From NCBI GenBank assembly GCA_024138015.1, contig JAMXBB010000003.1:36073832-36137831 (forward strand): a stretch of DNA of 64,000 bases, given 5' to 3'. A program made the translations under genes and the position numbers. Positions 11,110 to 22,150 of the stretch are shown one piece after another. Below the pieces are notes generated by a model. That model saw nothing but the letters and a program-made list of their open reading frames with translations, had not been told where the DNA came from and made no database searches. Numbering within the stretch: the first letter of the stretch is position 1; the number at the start of each line of letters is the position of its first letter. Origin of the DNA: Lumnitzera littorea (lineage: Eukaryota; Streptophyta; Magnoliopsida; Myrtales; Combretaceae).

Positions 11110-12516
11110 AACGGTTCTTTTAAAAGATTTATTTTTAAAAATTATAAATTTTGAGGATTCTAATGACAAAAGACAATGTTTAGGACAAAAATAGAGAAAC
11201 AATGAAGCATTAAGGCTAAAAATGCAAATTTTCCTAAATTCTTTTACTATTTATATAAGATGAGAACATGTACACTTGCTATAGTTGATACAAACTAATT
11301 ATTAGTTTGTTAAAGAAAATACTCACTCTCTCATGGAAGCTTCCTCGTACTAAAAGTAAGAAAAAAATCCATACTCCCTCTTTCTCTCTCTCCAACGTAT
11401 CATGTCTAGGTTAGTATCTTTCTTTTCATTTTAGTTTTTTTTTCCCTTTTTCGAAAATTACATTTTCAATGTTATTTAATGTTTTTATAATGAAAATTCT
11501 ATGTTTAAAAGTGTCAATCTAACTTAATGTTTATGTTCCTTATGAGGTGATTGTTGAATGGTCTTTTGAATGTTTAGGTTCTCTTTGTTTTTATAGGTGT
11601 GTAGCTCCTATTTTATATATTCATGCTATAGTATGATTTAAGATAGAAATCGATATTATTACTTATTGTTATTGTATTTTTGAGAAATGGTTAGAGATAA
11701 CTAGTCCCAAAAGACTCAAAAGTAGGAAAGAAGGAAGAGAAAAGGGCTTAAGAATATTTCTCAAAGAGGTATGCATATCCTTCTTTTTCAATTTTTTACT
11801 AGTATACTTTCTGGATGAGTACAGATACACTTGCTGCACTTGATACAAACTAATTCTTGATTTCTTAAAGAATACAAATACAAAATATTACATCATTTGT
11901 TACAAACTAACTTATACATTTTGATTTGTTATATTGTCTAAATTATAGGTTTATTGAATTTACTCAGATAATTCTTTTAGCTGTAAACTATCTTTAATCT
12001 TAGATATATAATATTTAAACCATGTTGGTCTTATCACTACCTATACCTAATCTTGTCACATTATTTGTTTGTTGCATTTATAATAAGGTAGTGGTTACGA
12101 TAGAAAATTTGAAAATATCAAGCTTAGATCATATCATGAAATTAAGTCAAATGATTAAACCATGATAATACAATATGTCATGGATCAATCTAGATAATAT
12201 TATATGAAGAAACTGAATAGATGTATTATTTGATCCATCATGATTTAAGATTTATAGCTCTAACCTATACGGTGATTGATTATTATTGCTAAACATACAT
12301 ATGTAATTGCCTCTATGTACAAAAACTCATAATGCCATAAATATTAATAGATAGATTACATTATTAAGTTATGCCTTCTTATTAAGAACAAGACAATAAT
12401 GTAAAGTTTTCTTAAAAGGTATCCCCTAACTAGAATAAATTTATTAACTAATAATTTTTTTCTACAATTTCAAAATAAGTCAATTGTCCTATTAGTTTTT
12501 ATTCATCATTAGTTTT
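11110..12516. other. AT-rich spacer with a 60-bp dispersed direct repeat
   Basis: No coding support. Two segments of roughly 60 bp, at 11259-11320 and 11814-11874, are direct repeats sharing GATGAG, TACACTTGCT and TTGATACAAACTAATT, 555 bp apart. They could be ends of a small eroded element or a local duplication. Confidence 0.5.
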
Positions 12517-12521
12517 ACTAA

Positions 12522-13183
12522 TGTAGAGGGTTAAATTCAAGTTTAGGCTTTAAGCTCATTAATTAATTAAGTTTGACTCTTTAGGCTAAGGTGATGGGGC
12601 CTAAAGATTCGAGTCTAAATATTTGTGATGATCAAGGGAGTTTTGGCATACTAAGCTCAGAGTAGGGTTTGTTGGATCAACCCCTTCGATCCATCCTTTC
12701 TTAATATTAGCACACACCCACTATAAGGTTTTCATTGGGCTTAAATCCAAAGGAGCCCATAGGGGATCTATTGGGGGATCCATTAAGAGAAGGGATTAAT
12801 CTTGGCCATTGATCAACATCATAATCCTACGGATGAGATCATTTGTCAACTCTTATAAATAACTCTTTCCTTCCCTTATTTGCATAAGAGAGATATAGAT
12901 ACAAATGTCATTACTCTATCAAAATCCTATCTCGAAAGATCAAACACTTGAATATTTCAAGAACACTACTTTGTTCTTCACCAACTATGGAGTTTGATGT
13001 CTCTTAACTCCTCCACCTATAACTACGAGTGTTAGAGCCTTGTTGACATTACCTATTCTTTCTCCTTACACTTCTCTCTTAATCATTCCATACATGCAAT
13101 TCAAGTCATTTTCTTAGTCATGGGTAGTGCAACTTAACATGCAGCATGCGTGTGACCTTCATACTTAAACCTTCACACCTACA
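12522..13183 (+). mobile_element. 5' LTR of the Tat element
   Basis: 662 bp from TGTAGAGGGTTAAATTC to CACACCTACA, collinear with the 3' LTR over its whole length; shared blocks include GGCTAAGGTGAT, GAGCCCATAGGGGATCTA, CTTACGGATGAGATCA-like and GTGCAACTT. A TATA-like CTTATAAATAAC lies at about 12853-12864. It is preceded by the ACTAA duplication. Confidence 0.9.
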
Positions 13184-13677
13184 TTTCTAGCAACTCAACT
13201 AGAGAGGGATGACTTGACACTCACATAATGGTACCTCCAAGGAGAAGACTAGTTAAATCTACTGATGGTGGAAATCAAGAGTAAGATGTTGTTATTATGA
13301 CCAGTGACAAATGACCAAAATCTACCTCCAACTGAATGCATAAATCAAGGGGATGGCATGTAAGAAGGTGTCCTTAATAACGTACAACTAACACGCGAGT
13401 TGTAAGGACTAACCAGAATTTGAGTGAACACATGGTAATATTTGCCTAATGTGTGTTTGCTTTGGCTACTTTTGCTACTGTAGAATAGGGAGTAATTACG
13501 TCTAATCCCTCTAATGTAGTATAACAACATGCCCCACAAGTCCCCCATCCACTCAATCCTTCTATTGTCAACAAGCAAGTCACTTCTAGAGTTGAAGAGC
13601 AACTTCCTATAATAGAACTCACAAATATAGAATACTCCTTAGCTGAGGTAAGGAACAAAGGGATCCAAATTGAAGGC
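13184..13677 (+). other. Leader between 5' LTR and gag of the Tat element
   Basis: Immediately after the LTR lies TTTCTAGCAACTCAACTAG, where a primer-binding site is expected; I could not match it to a particular tRNA. From about 13470 the plus strand reads as proline/threonine-rich peptide, probably the N-terminal part of the polyprotein with stops. Confidence 0.4.
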
Positions 13678-14586
13678 TTGTCATCTTCATATGCTACTAT
13701 ACATGTCACAATTATTGAATTTGCACTGTCAACACCTGTGAATCCTACACTTATGAGCTCTACACTTGTGAATCCTACTTCCATAAATCCTATCCTTACA
13801 ATGTCAATGAGGGTAGACACGTCAATTCAAAAGGGTTCTTTCATAACCAAAGAGGATATAGACATTTATTTGAAATAGAGACAAGCAAAGTCTACAACCA
13901 GAGTGTCAAAACTAAAGCTCCCATATCACCAATGCATTGCTGCAAAGCCATATCATAAGGACTATGTAAGTTTAAAGCTCATACTATTCAATGGTAAGAA
14001 GGAGAATGCAAAAGAACACTTGTTAAAGTTTATTAAGACTTTGGAAGTATATGGTCTAAATGACGATTTCAAATTGAAAGAATTTTCTAAGTCACTCACT
14101 GAGAAGGCATACACCTAGTTTGTCAACCTTCCCTCAAGGTCAGTCAATTCATAAGGAAACATGTGCAAGATGTTTTTGGAAAAGTTCTTCTTTACTAAAA
14201 AAAGAGTTATCCTTACTAACATGGGGAGAATTTGACAAAAGCCTAAAGAAGATCTTATTCATTACATTGAGAGCTTTAGGGAACGTTCCTTAAACATACA
14301 AGATATTTGTGATGAAAGAGAATCAGTCAAGATTTACAATTAAGAGATGTTTACTAAGTATGCTATGTATCTTGAGAACCTCTCGTTGGTTTCTTTTGCT
14401 ATGTTAGTTGAGAATGTGCAAAGGATGAATAATTCAATGGCACGACAAAGAGGTGAGAATATAAGATTTAATAAGCACACACCATTAGTGAACTTAGCTC
14501 GAAAGAGAAATTCAAAAGTAGCAAAGAAATCCATAAGAAGCCTACAACCACCAAACTGTTTTAACATTCTCATGCTCAATAGATAA
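13678..14586 (+). pseudogene. Tat-lineage gag, broken by stop codons only
   Basis: One reading frame can be followed from 13678 to 14586 without a frameshift. It has a threonine/proline-rich N-terminal part, then a capsid-like domain from about 13903: residues reading YVSLKLILFNGK, KEHLLKFIKTLEVYG, an aromatic position before FVNLPSRSV, and EDLIHYIESFRER, which together match the retrotransposon Gag pattern of Tat/Ogre elements. In-frame stops at 13876 (TAG), 14116 (TAG, at a conserved tryptophan), about 14149 (TAA), 14233 (TGA) and 14341 (TAA) look mostly like C-to-T decay. Gag would form the particle that packages the RNA. A cysteine-poor stretch at 14640-14750 occupies the position of a nucleocapsid zinc knuckle but does not keep its ligands. 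Confidence 0.8.
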
Positions 14587-14811
14587 AGGTGTAAGTACTC
14601 CTTGACCAATGGTTAGATGATGTTTACCAACAAGTGAAGGAAAAAGTGACCTTTAGTATTACAAATTTCATAAGAGTATAGGCTACTTTACGAAAGATTA
14701 TTGGACTTTGAAGAAGATATTTAATAAGTGAGTTCAAAATGGAGAATTGATCATTGAAAAATTGACATAAAAAATAACCCACTTCCAATTCATAACACTT
14801 AACATGGTGTC

Positions 14812-15521
14812 ATGAACGTTGTCATTCATGACCCTGTAAAGATAGAGGAATTAGATGTGCAACTAGCTACGCCACACGAAGATATAAGTGAAGGATTTCA
14901 AATTGATGGAAGTGGAGATAACTCTATCTTTACCTTGTTGAGGACAGCTAATGTTATAAACTTCTTTAATCTCTTTAGCTTTGATGAGTATACTTGACTC
15001 GAGGCATCAATTGCAATCACTAGGATTGTGCAAGGTTAATATAAGAAAGGTACCGTAGCATGTCTTGTAGAGGGAACGGTTTCAAGGAATGAAAGTGTAA
15101 TTACATTCACCAATGTCGACTTGTATATAAGGAATCCTAATCATGATTGGCCTCTATATGTGGAAAGCATACTTAATGGTCGTCTTATCACCAGGGAATT
15201 TGTTGACAATGGATCTTTGCTCATTCTCATGCCAATATCTACTTTCAAAACTCCAAAGATATACATTTGATACTTAGTAAAAAAATCCATCGTGTTGAAC
15301 AACTTCTACGAGTCTTCTATGAATAAAATAGGGTGCATTAAAGTAGATTTCAATGTTGGACCTATCTATAGCTCTACATGGTTCCATGTGATTGTTGCAC
15401 ATGTATCTTAGCATCTCTTCGTAGGATGGACATGGTTATATGATCACAATGTGATACACTCGACATGGCATCAATCCATAAAAGGTTGTTGGAATGGAAA
15501 GTATGTCCTTATTCAATAGAG
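14812..15521 (+). pseudogene. Tat/Ogre-type aspartic protease, decayed
   Basis: The same frame as gag continues through 14812-15521. Key features are a segment reading ITFTNVDLYIRNPNHDWPLY, the active-site region FVDNGSLLILMP (about 15199-15234, where aspartate is kept and the usual threonine/serine is asparagine), and a C-terminal part GWTWLYDHNVIHSTWHQSI followed by KGCWNGKY. This succession is specific to Tat/Ogre proteases, which cleave the Gag-Pol precursor. Stops occur at 14995, 15037, 15268, 15409 and 15520. The frame continues weakly to about 15650 (HFTEAIFFKEHVNE), equal to the linker before RT in relatives, but RT never begins. Confidence 0.82.
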
Positions 15522-15649
15522 AACTCGTTCATGCATAATGAATTTCACTTCACTGAAGCAATATTCTTTAAAGAGCATGTGAATGAAGGGGAGATACCCT
15601 TAGTGGACCACCCTGAAGCATAACTACCTATGGAAGAAGAGGCTTGAAC

Positions 15650-16482
15650 TCAAGCATTAAAGATAAAAATGGACACGTGATTGTTGCGGGAGTACGAAGA
15701 AAACACAAGCAAACCAATGATATTATGAAGGCAAAAAACACCTTATAGGATAAAAAGTGAAATAACTCCTGACAACTAGAATGTGCCCTTATCAGTTCTA
15801 TCTTAGTTTTCTTTTCATTTTGTAAGTAGGCTCGGTGATAACTGCTTCTTGTCAATGGAAGGAGTTTCTTTCTCTATCACTAATATTTTCTAATGAAAAT
15901 GTGATGAGTATTTGTATATTTTCATTTTATTACTATTGTCTCTACAAAGTAAGAGACTAGTCTCTTTAGTGCGCACAGTTAATTTCATAAAACAGTTTAC
16001 ATCTGAATGGAGGCAACTAAACACTAATCGATTAAAAGAAAGTAATAATAAATATAACATATAGTCTACACATCATTGTTAGCTAGTAAGGGCTTGGTCT
16101 CAGTGCATGCTAATGAGCTTAGCTTATACATTGCAAACCGGTAGGAATACTAGCTTCTAAGCGCACATCACAACATGATAATCATGTATAGCTTTCATGC
16201 TACCTAATTTCTATTATTATTACCATCAAGTAGTGGAGACAATCCTATTGATAAACACTTTAACATATTTACATTCAAACCCAAGTAACATCTTAGTAAG
16301 CCACATTATGTAGTCAAGTAGTGGGAAATACCCCCTTGACTAATGAGAAAGAATTATTAATCTAAGGCAATAAGTGCCTTTATCGCTACGTATATGCGAT
16401 TGAACACTTCTTTAAAAGGGATCTTCTATATATTATCATTAACAAGCAAAAATCTTACCTCATTACATGAGATGACATGTAA
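15650..16482 (+). other. Non-coding interior of the Tat element replacing pol
   Basis: No RT, RNase H or integrase motif in any frame. The short minus-strand frame at 15628-15855 is a chance opening opposite the end of the protease region. Confidence 0.6.
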
Positions 16483-16665
16483 GGTCCCTTAAATCACTAA
16501 GTCTAAGCAAGTTTCACAATTATGCCTATCCTAAAAGAGACCTCCTTAGATCATTAAGTCTAAGCAATCTCACAACTACATCTATTCTACAAGAGGCCCC
16601 ATAGATTAAAGAGTCTAAGTTATCTCAAAGTTATATCAATCCAAAATATAAACCTCATGATTGCT
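16483..16665 (+). repeat. 56-bp tandem repeat, about 3.3 units
   Basis: Units start at 16483, 16539, 16595 and 16651, exactly 56 bp apart. Each begins with a form of GGTCCCTTAAAT or GACCTCCTTAGAT and includes AAGTCTAAG followed by a CACAA-rich part. It lies in the pol-replacing region of the Tat element. Confidence 0.88.
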
Positions 16666-18000
16666 TAATACTAGTATGACTAGGTCGAGCCTTTGTTCCC
16701 TACTACATAGTGTTGTTAATAAGAAAAAAAAAAAAAGAGATAACAAGGCAATTTCACTACTTTACACTTGAAAATAGCACTGCTTAGCTGAGGTATTGCT
16801 TCTAAGCACATGAAGTCTTTAAGAACAAAGTACATTCAGACTCGAGATACGCTTGGTCATGTTACCACTAGGTCAAGATATTCTTCTCACTATCTGTCAA
16901 GACATTGCAAGCCATTAGGGGGATCAAAGCTATCCCACTACATTATTTTCTAGCAAGTTAGTACTAAGTGAAGAGGTATCACTCTCAAGTACATAATGAC
17001 AATACACCTTCATAAATAGTAACGAAAGCACTAAGGAGATAAAAGAGCATGAAAGTTGATAAGTGAACTTCATTATTATTGATTCTACAAATTTGAGTAT
17101 AATTCGTACTTACAAAAAAAATAAGAGTTACAACTAAGTGATTAAGAAGATTATATGAAATAAGGCTAATGACAGTGTGTACTAAATACAAGTAGTTAAT
17201 TACAGATATGCATATACAACTAAGGTTTTATATAAGTATTAGTATGAAAATAGTATGTTACTGTAAGACTAATTCAGTGTGCCCCTTCAAGTTATCATGA
17301 CTTTTGAAGACTAATATATTACAATATAGCACTAGATCCTCAATGGTGTCATAAGGGAATAAAAGGCATCAAGACTTGTTGACTATCCCTTCTTCATATG
17401 TCAATAATTAGGGAAAGAAAACTATAAATTTATATGGAATGTAAAGAGGCTAGTCTTGTATTGTGATAATTGTTACTCATGATACTCGCTCCATTTGACA
17501 CTCCTTATATACGACCCTAGATTTATATGTATGCATTAAGCTATGCATGCACAAGGTTTAACTACATACATACGTAAGACTTGATGCACATGCTCTTTCA
17601 AGGCTTGTTGCATATGTGTACATGAAGTTTAATGAGTACACATAGCCTTCAATATATGCATACTCCTAATGTTCAATGCACTACACTAGTTTTCGACTAC
17701 TCCTTTGCTTAACTTAAAGGATAACATTGCTAGAGCTATTCATATGAATACTCATATGTGATACCATGCTAACTCATCCTATTGATTCTTAATAGTAGTA
17801 ACACCTACATATAGTTGCTACTACTTAGGGAAGGAGGGAACAACTACCTGCAAAAACAAAGGAAAGTAAGAGTGGTAGTGAAATGAAGTGTAAATGAGAC
17901 AAGAATTGCACAACTAAACAAATGGGCAATTAAAGAGAAAATGACAAAAGCAATATAAGGAGTAAAGCTACATTTGAATGTTAATGTTCAATTCTGTGTT
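16666..18000 (+). other. Non-coding interior of the Tat element
   Basis: No gene or clear repeat was seen. A short poly-A tract sits at 16724-16735. Confidence 0.5.
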
Positions 18001-19740
18001 GTCACATGTTATTAATAAGTTCATGTTCAATTGACGTGTTTAACCTGTAAATGCTCATGTATGTTCATGCTAGAGGAATTATGTTCAACTCACATGTTGT
18101 TGACAAGTTCATGGTCAATGTCCATGCTCCACTCATGTGACTAAGCTCATATGTATTCATGTTAGAGGACTCATAATTAATTTATGTGTCTAAGCTCATG
18201 TGTGCTCATGTTAGAGGACTCATAATTAATTTATGTGTCTAAGCTCATGTGTGCTCAAATTAGAATATTTATGTGCAACATCTCATGTTCAACTCATATA
18301 ATGAACTTAAGTTTATTTACGTTTATAACAAGAAGGCTCATGATTCAACCACTTATGTTTAGCTCACATGTCAAGTGCCATGTCTAGCCTATGATGCTAA
18401 GACTTACATCATGTTTAGGGGTCATGTCTTGTTTAGACCTCATATCGTCTTTAAGGCTCATGTATTATTCAAGAGTCATGTGGTATTCAAGACTTACATC
18501 GTATTTAAGCTTCGCATCATGTTCAGATCTCACTTTATGTTTAGGGGTCATGTCTTGTTCAAACCTTATGTTGTGTTAAGGGGCTATGTGGTATTCAAGG
18601 GCCTTGTCATGTCTAGGCCTTACATCATGTCTAAGCTTTACATTGTGTTGAGACCTCATATCATGTTCAGACCTCAAATCATGTTTAGGCCTCGAATGTA
18701 GTTTAGGCCTCACATTATGTCATGTTCAAGAGTCATTTCACATTCTAGGCACATGTTATGTTCAAGGATTATGTCGTGTTGGAAACTCATTCTATATTCA
18801 AGGCACATGTTACATCTAGGGATCATGTCATGCTGAAAAATTCATTTCATATTCAAGGCTCATGTTACATTTAGGAGTTATGTCATGTTTAAGACTCATA
18901 TCGAGTTCAAGGCTTATGTTTAGGTCTCGTGTTTGAATCCCATGCTAAATCATGTTCAAGACTCATGATTACAGTTCATGCTTACTCACATTCAACTCTA
19001 ATGTTTAAGACTTATGTTCACTCTCATATTTAATGCTCATATGCAACTCTTGTGTTGACTCATGCTCAAGTCTCATGTGTCAAGGTTCATGTCCAACTCA
19101 TATGACCAAACTCGTATTCAGCTCAAGTGCTAAAAGTGACATGTTCAATTCACATACACAACTCAAGTACGCTTATGTTGAAAGTATACAAGTGCTCTTA
19201 TTAAAAGCTCACAAGTGCTCATGCTAAAGTGATTATGTTGAATTCAAGCATTTGACTCTCATGTGTTCATGCATAAAGCTTATGTCTAGCTCATGTATGC
19301 TCAACTCATGGACTTGCACTTAGCTCTTGTGGGATCATGTTCAAGGCTAATGCTCAAATTCATATTTTATGCTTACATGGAAGCCTCATGTTTAATTTAC
19401 ATGTTTGGCCCACAAGTATTCACATTAAAGAGGAGTCAAGTTCATTTCACATATCATCTTACAAGCACTTATGTTAAATTAGGGTTATGTTTAATATGGA
19501 AGCCTCATGTTCAATTTACATGTTTAGCCCATAAGTGTTCACATTAAGGGGGAGTTAAGTTCATTTCACGTATTACCTTAGAAGTACTTATGTTAAAGGG
19601 GGGTTATGTTTAACTCAAGTGTTTAACTCTCATATGCTCATGTCCAACACTCATGTTCAGATCATATGTGTTCAACTCACACTCGATTCTCATGTACTCA
19701 TGTGTACATGTGCTTACAATTTAAGACTCATGTTCAATCC
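18000..19740 (+). repeat. CTCATGT-rich degenerate minisatellite field (18-bp core, 49- and 119-bp sub-arrays)
   Basis: Nearly every 15-30 bases contain a variant of CTCATGT or TTCATGTT. Between about 18375 and 18720 the period settles at 18 bp with a unit like TTTAGGCCTCATATCATG, which is why an artificial open frame of six-residue repeats (basic residue, variable, His/Tyr, two or three hydrophobics, Phe) appears there. Other sub-arrays are a 49-bp duplication (18161 and 18210, GTTAGAGGACTCATAATT) and a 119-bp duplication starting 19378. The field probably grew by repeated slippage and unequal exchange in the 3' part of the Tat element. Confidence 0.88.
19378..19616 (+). repeat. 119-bp tandem duplication
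   Basis: Two adjacent units start at 19378 and 19497 with TGGAAGCCTCATGTT and end with GGGTTATGTTTAA. They differ by scattered substitutions, so the duplication is not recent, yet is younger than the surrounding 18-bp array. Confidence 0.92.
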
Positions 19741-19834
19741 ATATTACAAATTGCAATTGGTGTTATTAAGATAAAAAAAAGGAGGGTACACATAATGATG
19801 AATATCGATCTCCATTGGCCCTCGGTTTACAAAT

Positions 19835-20170
19835 AGTCATGGTTTGAATGGTAAAGAGTCTAGACTCTTTAAACCGTACCAATTTGCTAACTGTTGGAAG
19901 GATGAGATGCGGCTCTCAAGTTACAACTGTAGACTTTTGACCCATAGTTAGTGAACAGTCATGGTCCAAGTGGTTAAGAGTCTACTCTCTTCAAACCATG
20001 TTGATTTGCCCACTGTTATTAGTTTGAGATTTGGTCCTCACGTTATAATTGCAAACTTTTGACCCTCAATTGCAAGCAACCATAGCGCGCACGATAAAGA
20101 GATACTCTTTAAACTAAGCCAATTTAATGATTGTAGCAAGTTCAAGACAGTAGCCACTTAAAATGTGATA
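19835..20170 (+). repeat. 122-bp tandem repeat, about 2.8 units, with tRNA-like wording
   Basis: Units start at 19835, 19957 and about 20078. Shared blocks are AGTCATGGT, a GGT(T)AAGAGTCTA palindromic part, CTCTTYAAACC and CAAACTTTTGACCC. The phrase GTGGTTAAGAGTC recalls a polymerase III A box, and CTCTTCAAACC a D/anticodon-like stem, but no B box is present. Confidence 0.88.
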
Positions 20171-20269
20171 AATGAATCCTGAAGTATTAGTCTTGCTACC
20201 TACAAAAGATGGATAATGATAAAGTGTTAGCTTCATAAGAAAAGTAGGGGAGGAGAAGGATGCATAGAC

Positions 20270-20350
20270 ACATGTGAAAACTAATATCGATGTAAAAGAT
20301 GCACTTGAAAACTAATATCGATGTAAAAGAAAGAAAGAAAGAAAGGAAAA
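20270..20350 (+). repeat. 30-bp direct duplication and (GAAA)n
   Basis: ACTAATATCGATGTAAAAGA occurs twice, at about 20281 and 20310, followed by a short GAAA microsatellite. Confidence 0.85.
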
Positions 20351-20512
20351 AGAAAAAGGCAAATAGAATCGCTAACTTGTATCATCCATTCTTATTGAAA
20401 ATTTGTCAGTTCTTCTTTGGAGTTTTAGCTTTCTTCTTCGAATAGGAAACCAAGAATGTTTTACAATTAAGAAGCATCCTATCTATGCATAACCCAAGTT
20501 AAAGGGGTTGGG

Positions 20513-20730
20513 CTTTCGCTTAAACGTTTCGTTAAACAACTTACATGCTACCTCTACCATTGTTCTTCACTGGTATTTAAGCTCCACACATGACCTAAAC
20601 AACAAAAGAAACTAGCATGCTTTCACTTAGAAGTTTCATTAAACACCTTGCATGCTACCTTTACTATTGTTATTCATTGGTATTTAAGCTCCACATATGA
20701 CATAAACAACAGAAGAAACTAGCATCCATA
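20513..20730 (+). repeat. 107-bp tandem duplication
   Basis: Two units begin at 20513 (CTTTCGCTTA) and 20620 (CTTTCACTTA) and share CATGCTACCT, GGTATTTAAGCTCCACA and AGAAACTAGCAT. They are the last of the tandem arrays in the Tat interior. Confidence 0.9.
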
Positions 20731-21079
20731 ATTACACAACCATGCAGCAAAGTAAGCACCTAAATTGAGTTCTTTTCTCATCTAAAATGTACGCCAAAAA
20801 AGAGCATGCAATTAGATCAACTTCAAAGGGTAGATTAAGAATTCCAATGAGAGAAATTTACAGTAATGAAGTGTAGTCTGAAACACAAGTTGAATAGAGT
20901 ATCTTACGTATTTAAGTTGACTTGACACTAGCACCATAAGCCAAGCGATTACACGTAAACAATAGTACATCTAGTAGTGTTGGCACAAAAATTGATAGCA
21001 ATAGCTAAAGAAATCGAGAGCAACATAAGCAACAGCTACAAATTTTACGAAAATTCTAATAGACTACATCCACTTATCC

Positions 21080-22150
21080 GAGCCTTCTTAGTATAGATAC
21101 CATAGATGAACACACATTGTCTAGTATCATGCGAACCACCGGGGCTGGGTGGGGGGTTGGTCTGAGCCGCAGGATGGTTTAAAGAATAAATGGTAATCAA
21201 AGGTTGAGTAGGGATCCTCGTGCACCAACAGTAGAGCAAATGAGAGTAAGCAAGGATACTTAGCTCATGGAAGAAAGGAAAGTTAGAGATTCAATGATCA
21301 TGAACTATTACGACTATTATAAAGTACAAATATTTACATGACCCAATTAGAGTAAGTCCTAGATACAAAAAAGGGATTCTTACTAGGAAAAGAAAAAGGA
21401 ATAAATTACAAGGGTAGAGTTATAATTAGACAAAAAGGGGATATTCAAGTACAAAAGGATAGTACAAATGTAAAAAAAATAAGCATGTGTCAACTGTCCA
21501 ATTTATTGTCCCAATGATGTTGTTTGCCAAGTAGAGTAGGTTCTAACAAGATCAAGTCGAGGTTAAATGCTCAGCAGCTCAAATAGAGGTATGCAAACGA
21601 ATTAAATAGGCTAACCTGGCTTGGGCCACTTTAACCCGTAAGTTAAACGGGCTGAGCTCATTTGATCCACTTTTAAACAGGCAAAAAATCCTTAACCCTA
21701 ATCCGTTTAAAAAGCGAGTTAAATGGGCCGGCCCATAGGCCAAAAACATAAATATATTAAACGGGCCAACCCAAACTAACCTACTTTAGCCCACGAGTCA
21801 AACGAGTTAAACGGGCTGGACTCATTTGACCCACTTTTAAACAGGTTAAAAAACCTTAACCAAAACCCGTTTAAAAAGTGGGTTAAATTGGTTAAACAGG
21901 TCGGCCCACGAACCAAAGCCTGCTTATACAACTCTAAGCTCAAATGTTCTAGATTATGGAAGCATTGGTTTTTAAGATGGCCCATTGCCTGGTTAGCTTT
22001 AGCTAGTCGGCTTAGGTTTAGCACCGCCTTAGTAATGTATTAGGTCTAGAACAAGCAAGTTTAGTGGTTGACTTTAGACTAGTGTTGCAAAAGGGTTAGC
22101 TCAACAATAGGTTTGTCACCTCGGAAGTTTCCCTGATGAGGTGGAGAGTA
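21080..22150 (-). mobile_element. Nested minus-strand LTR, family L3
   Basis: It aligns with 5380-6000: TTGAGTAGGG-TCCTCGTG, CACCAACAGT-like, AGTAAGTCCTA and AATAAATTACAAGGGT are shared in order. On the minus strand a TATA-like region lies at about 21306-21340. The copy is interrupted by the MITE at 21584-21936. The far end is uncertain because similarity to the 5-kb copy fades after about 21950. It is inserted in the 3' part of the Tat element. Confidence 0.5.
21584..21936. mobile_element. hAT-type MITE, 353 bp, with 8-bp duplication
   Basis: The ends are imperfect inverted repeats (TAGAGGTATGCAAACG against TAGAGTTGTATAAGC on the other strand), and the insertion is flanked by a perfect 8-bp direct repeat AGCTCAAA at 21576-21583 and 21937-21944. 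The interior consists of several copies of phrases like AACGGGCTGGACTCATTTGA and CCCGTTTAAAAAG, in direct and inverted order, as seen in a widespread class of plant hAT MITEs. It has no coding capacity. Confidence 0.85.

Noticed and set aside
13446..13820. 124-codon minus-strand frame
   Set aside because: It is antisense to the N-terminal part of the Tat gag frame, which has family support.
18375..18701. 108-codon plus-strand frame as a repeat-protein gene
   Set aside because: It is produced by an 18-bp tandem repeat that has no stop in this phase; flanking DNA is the same repeat, and no start context or domain is present.
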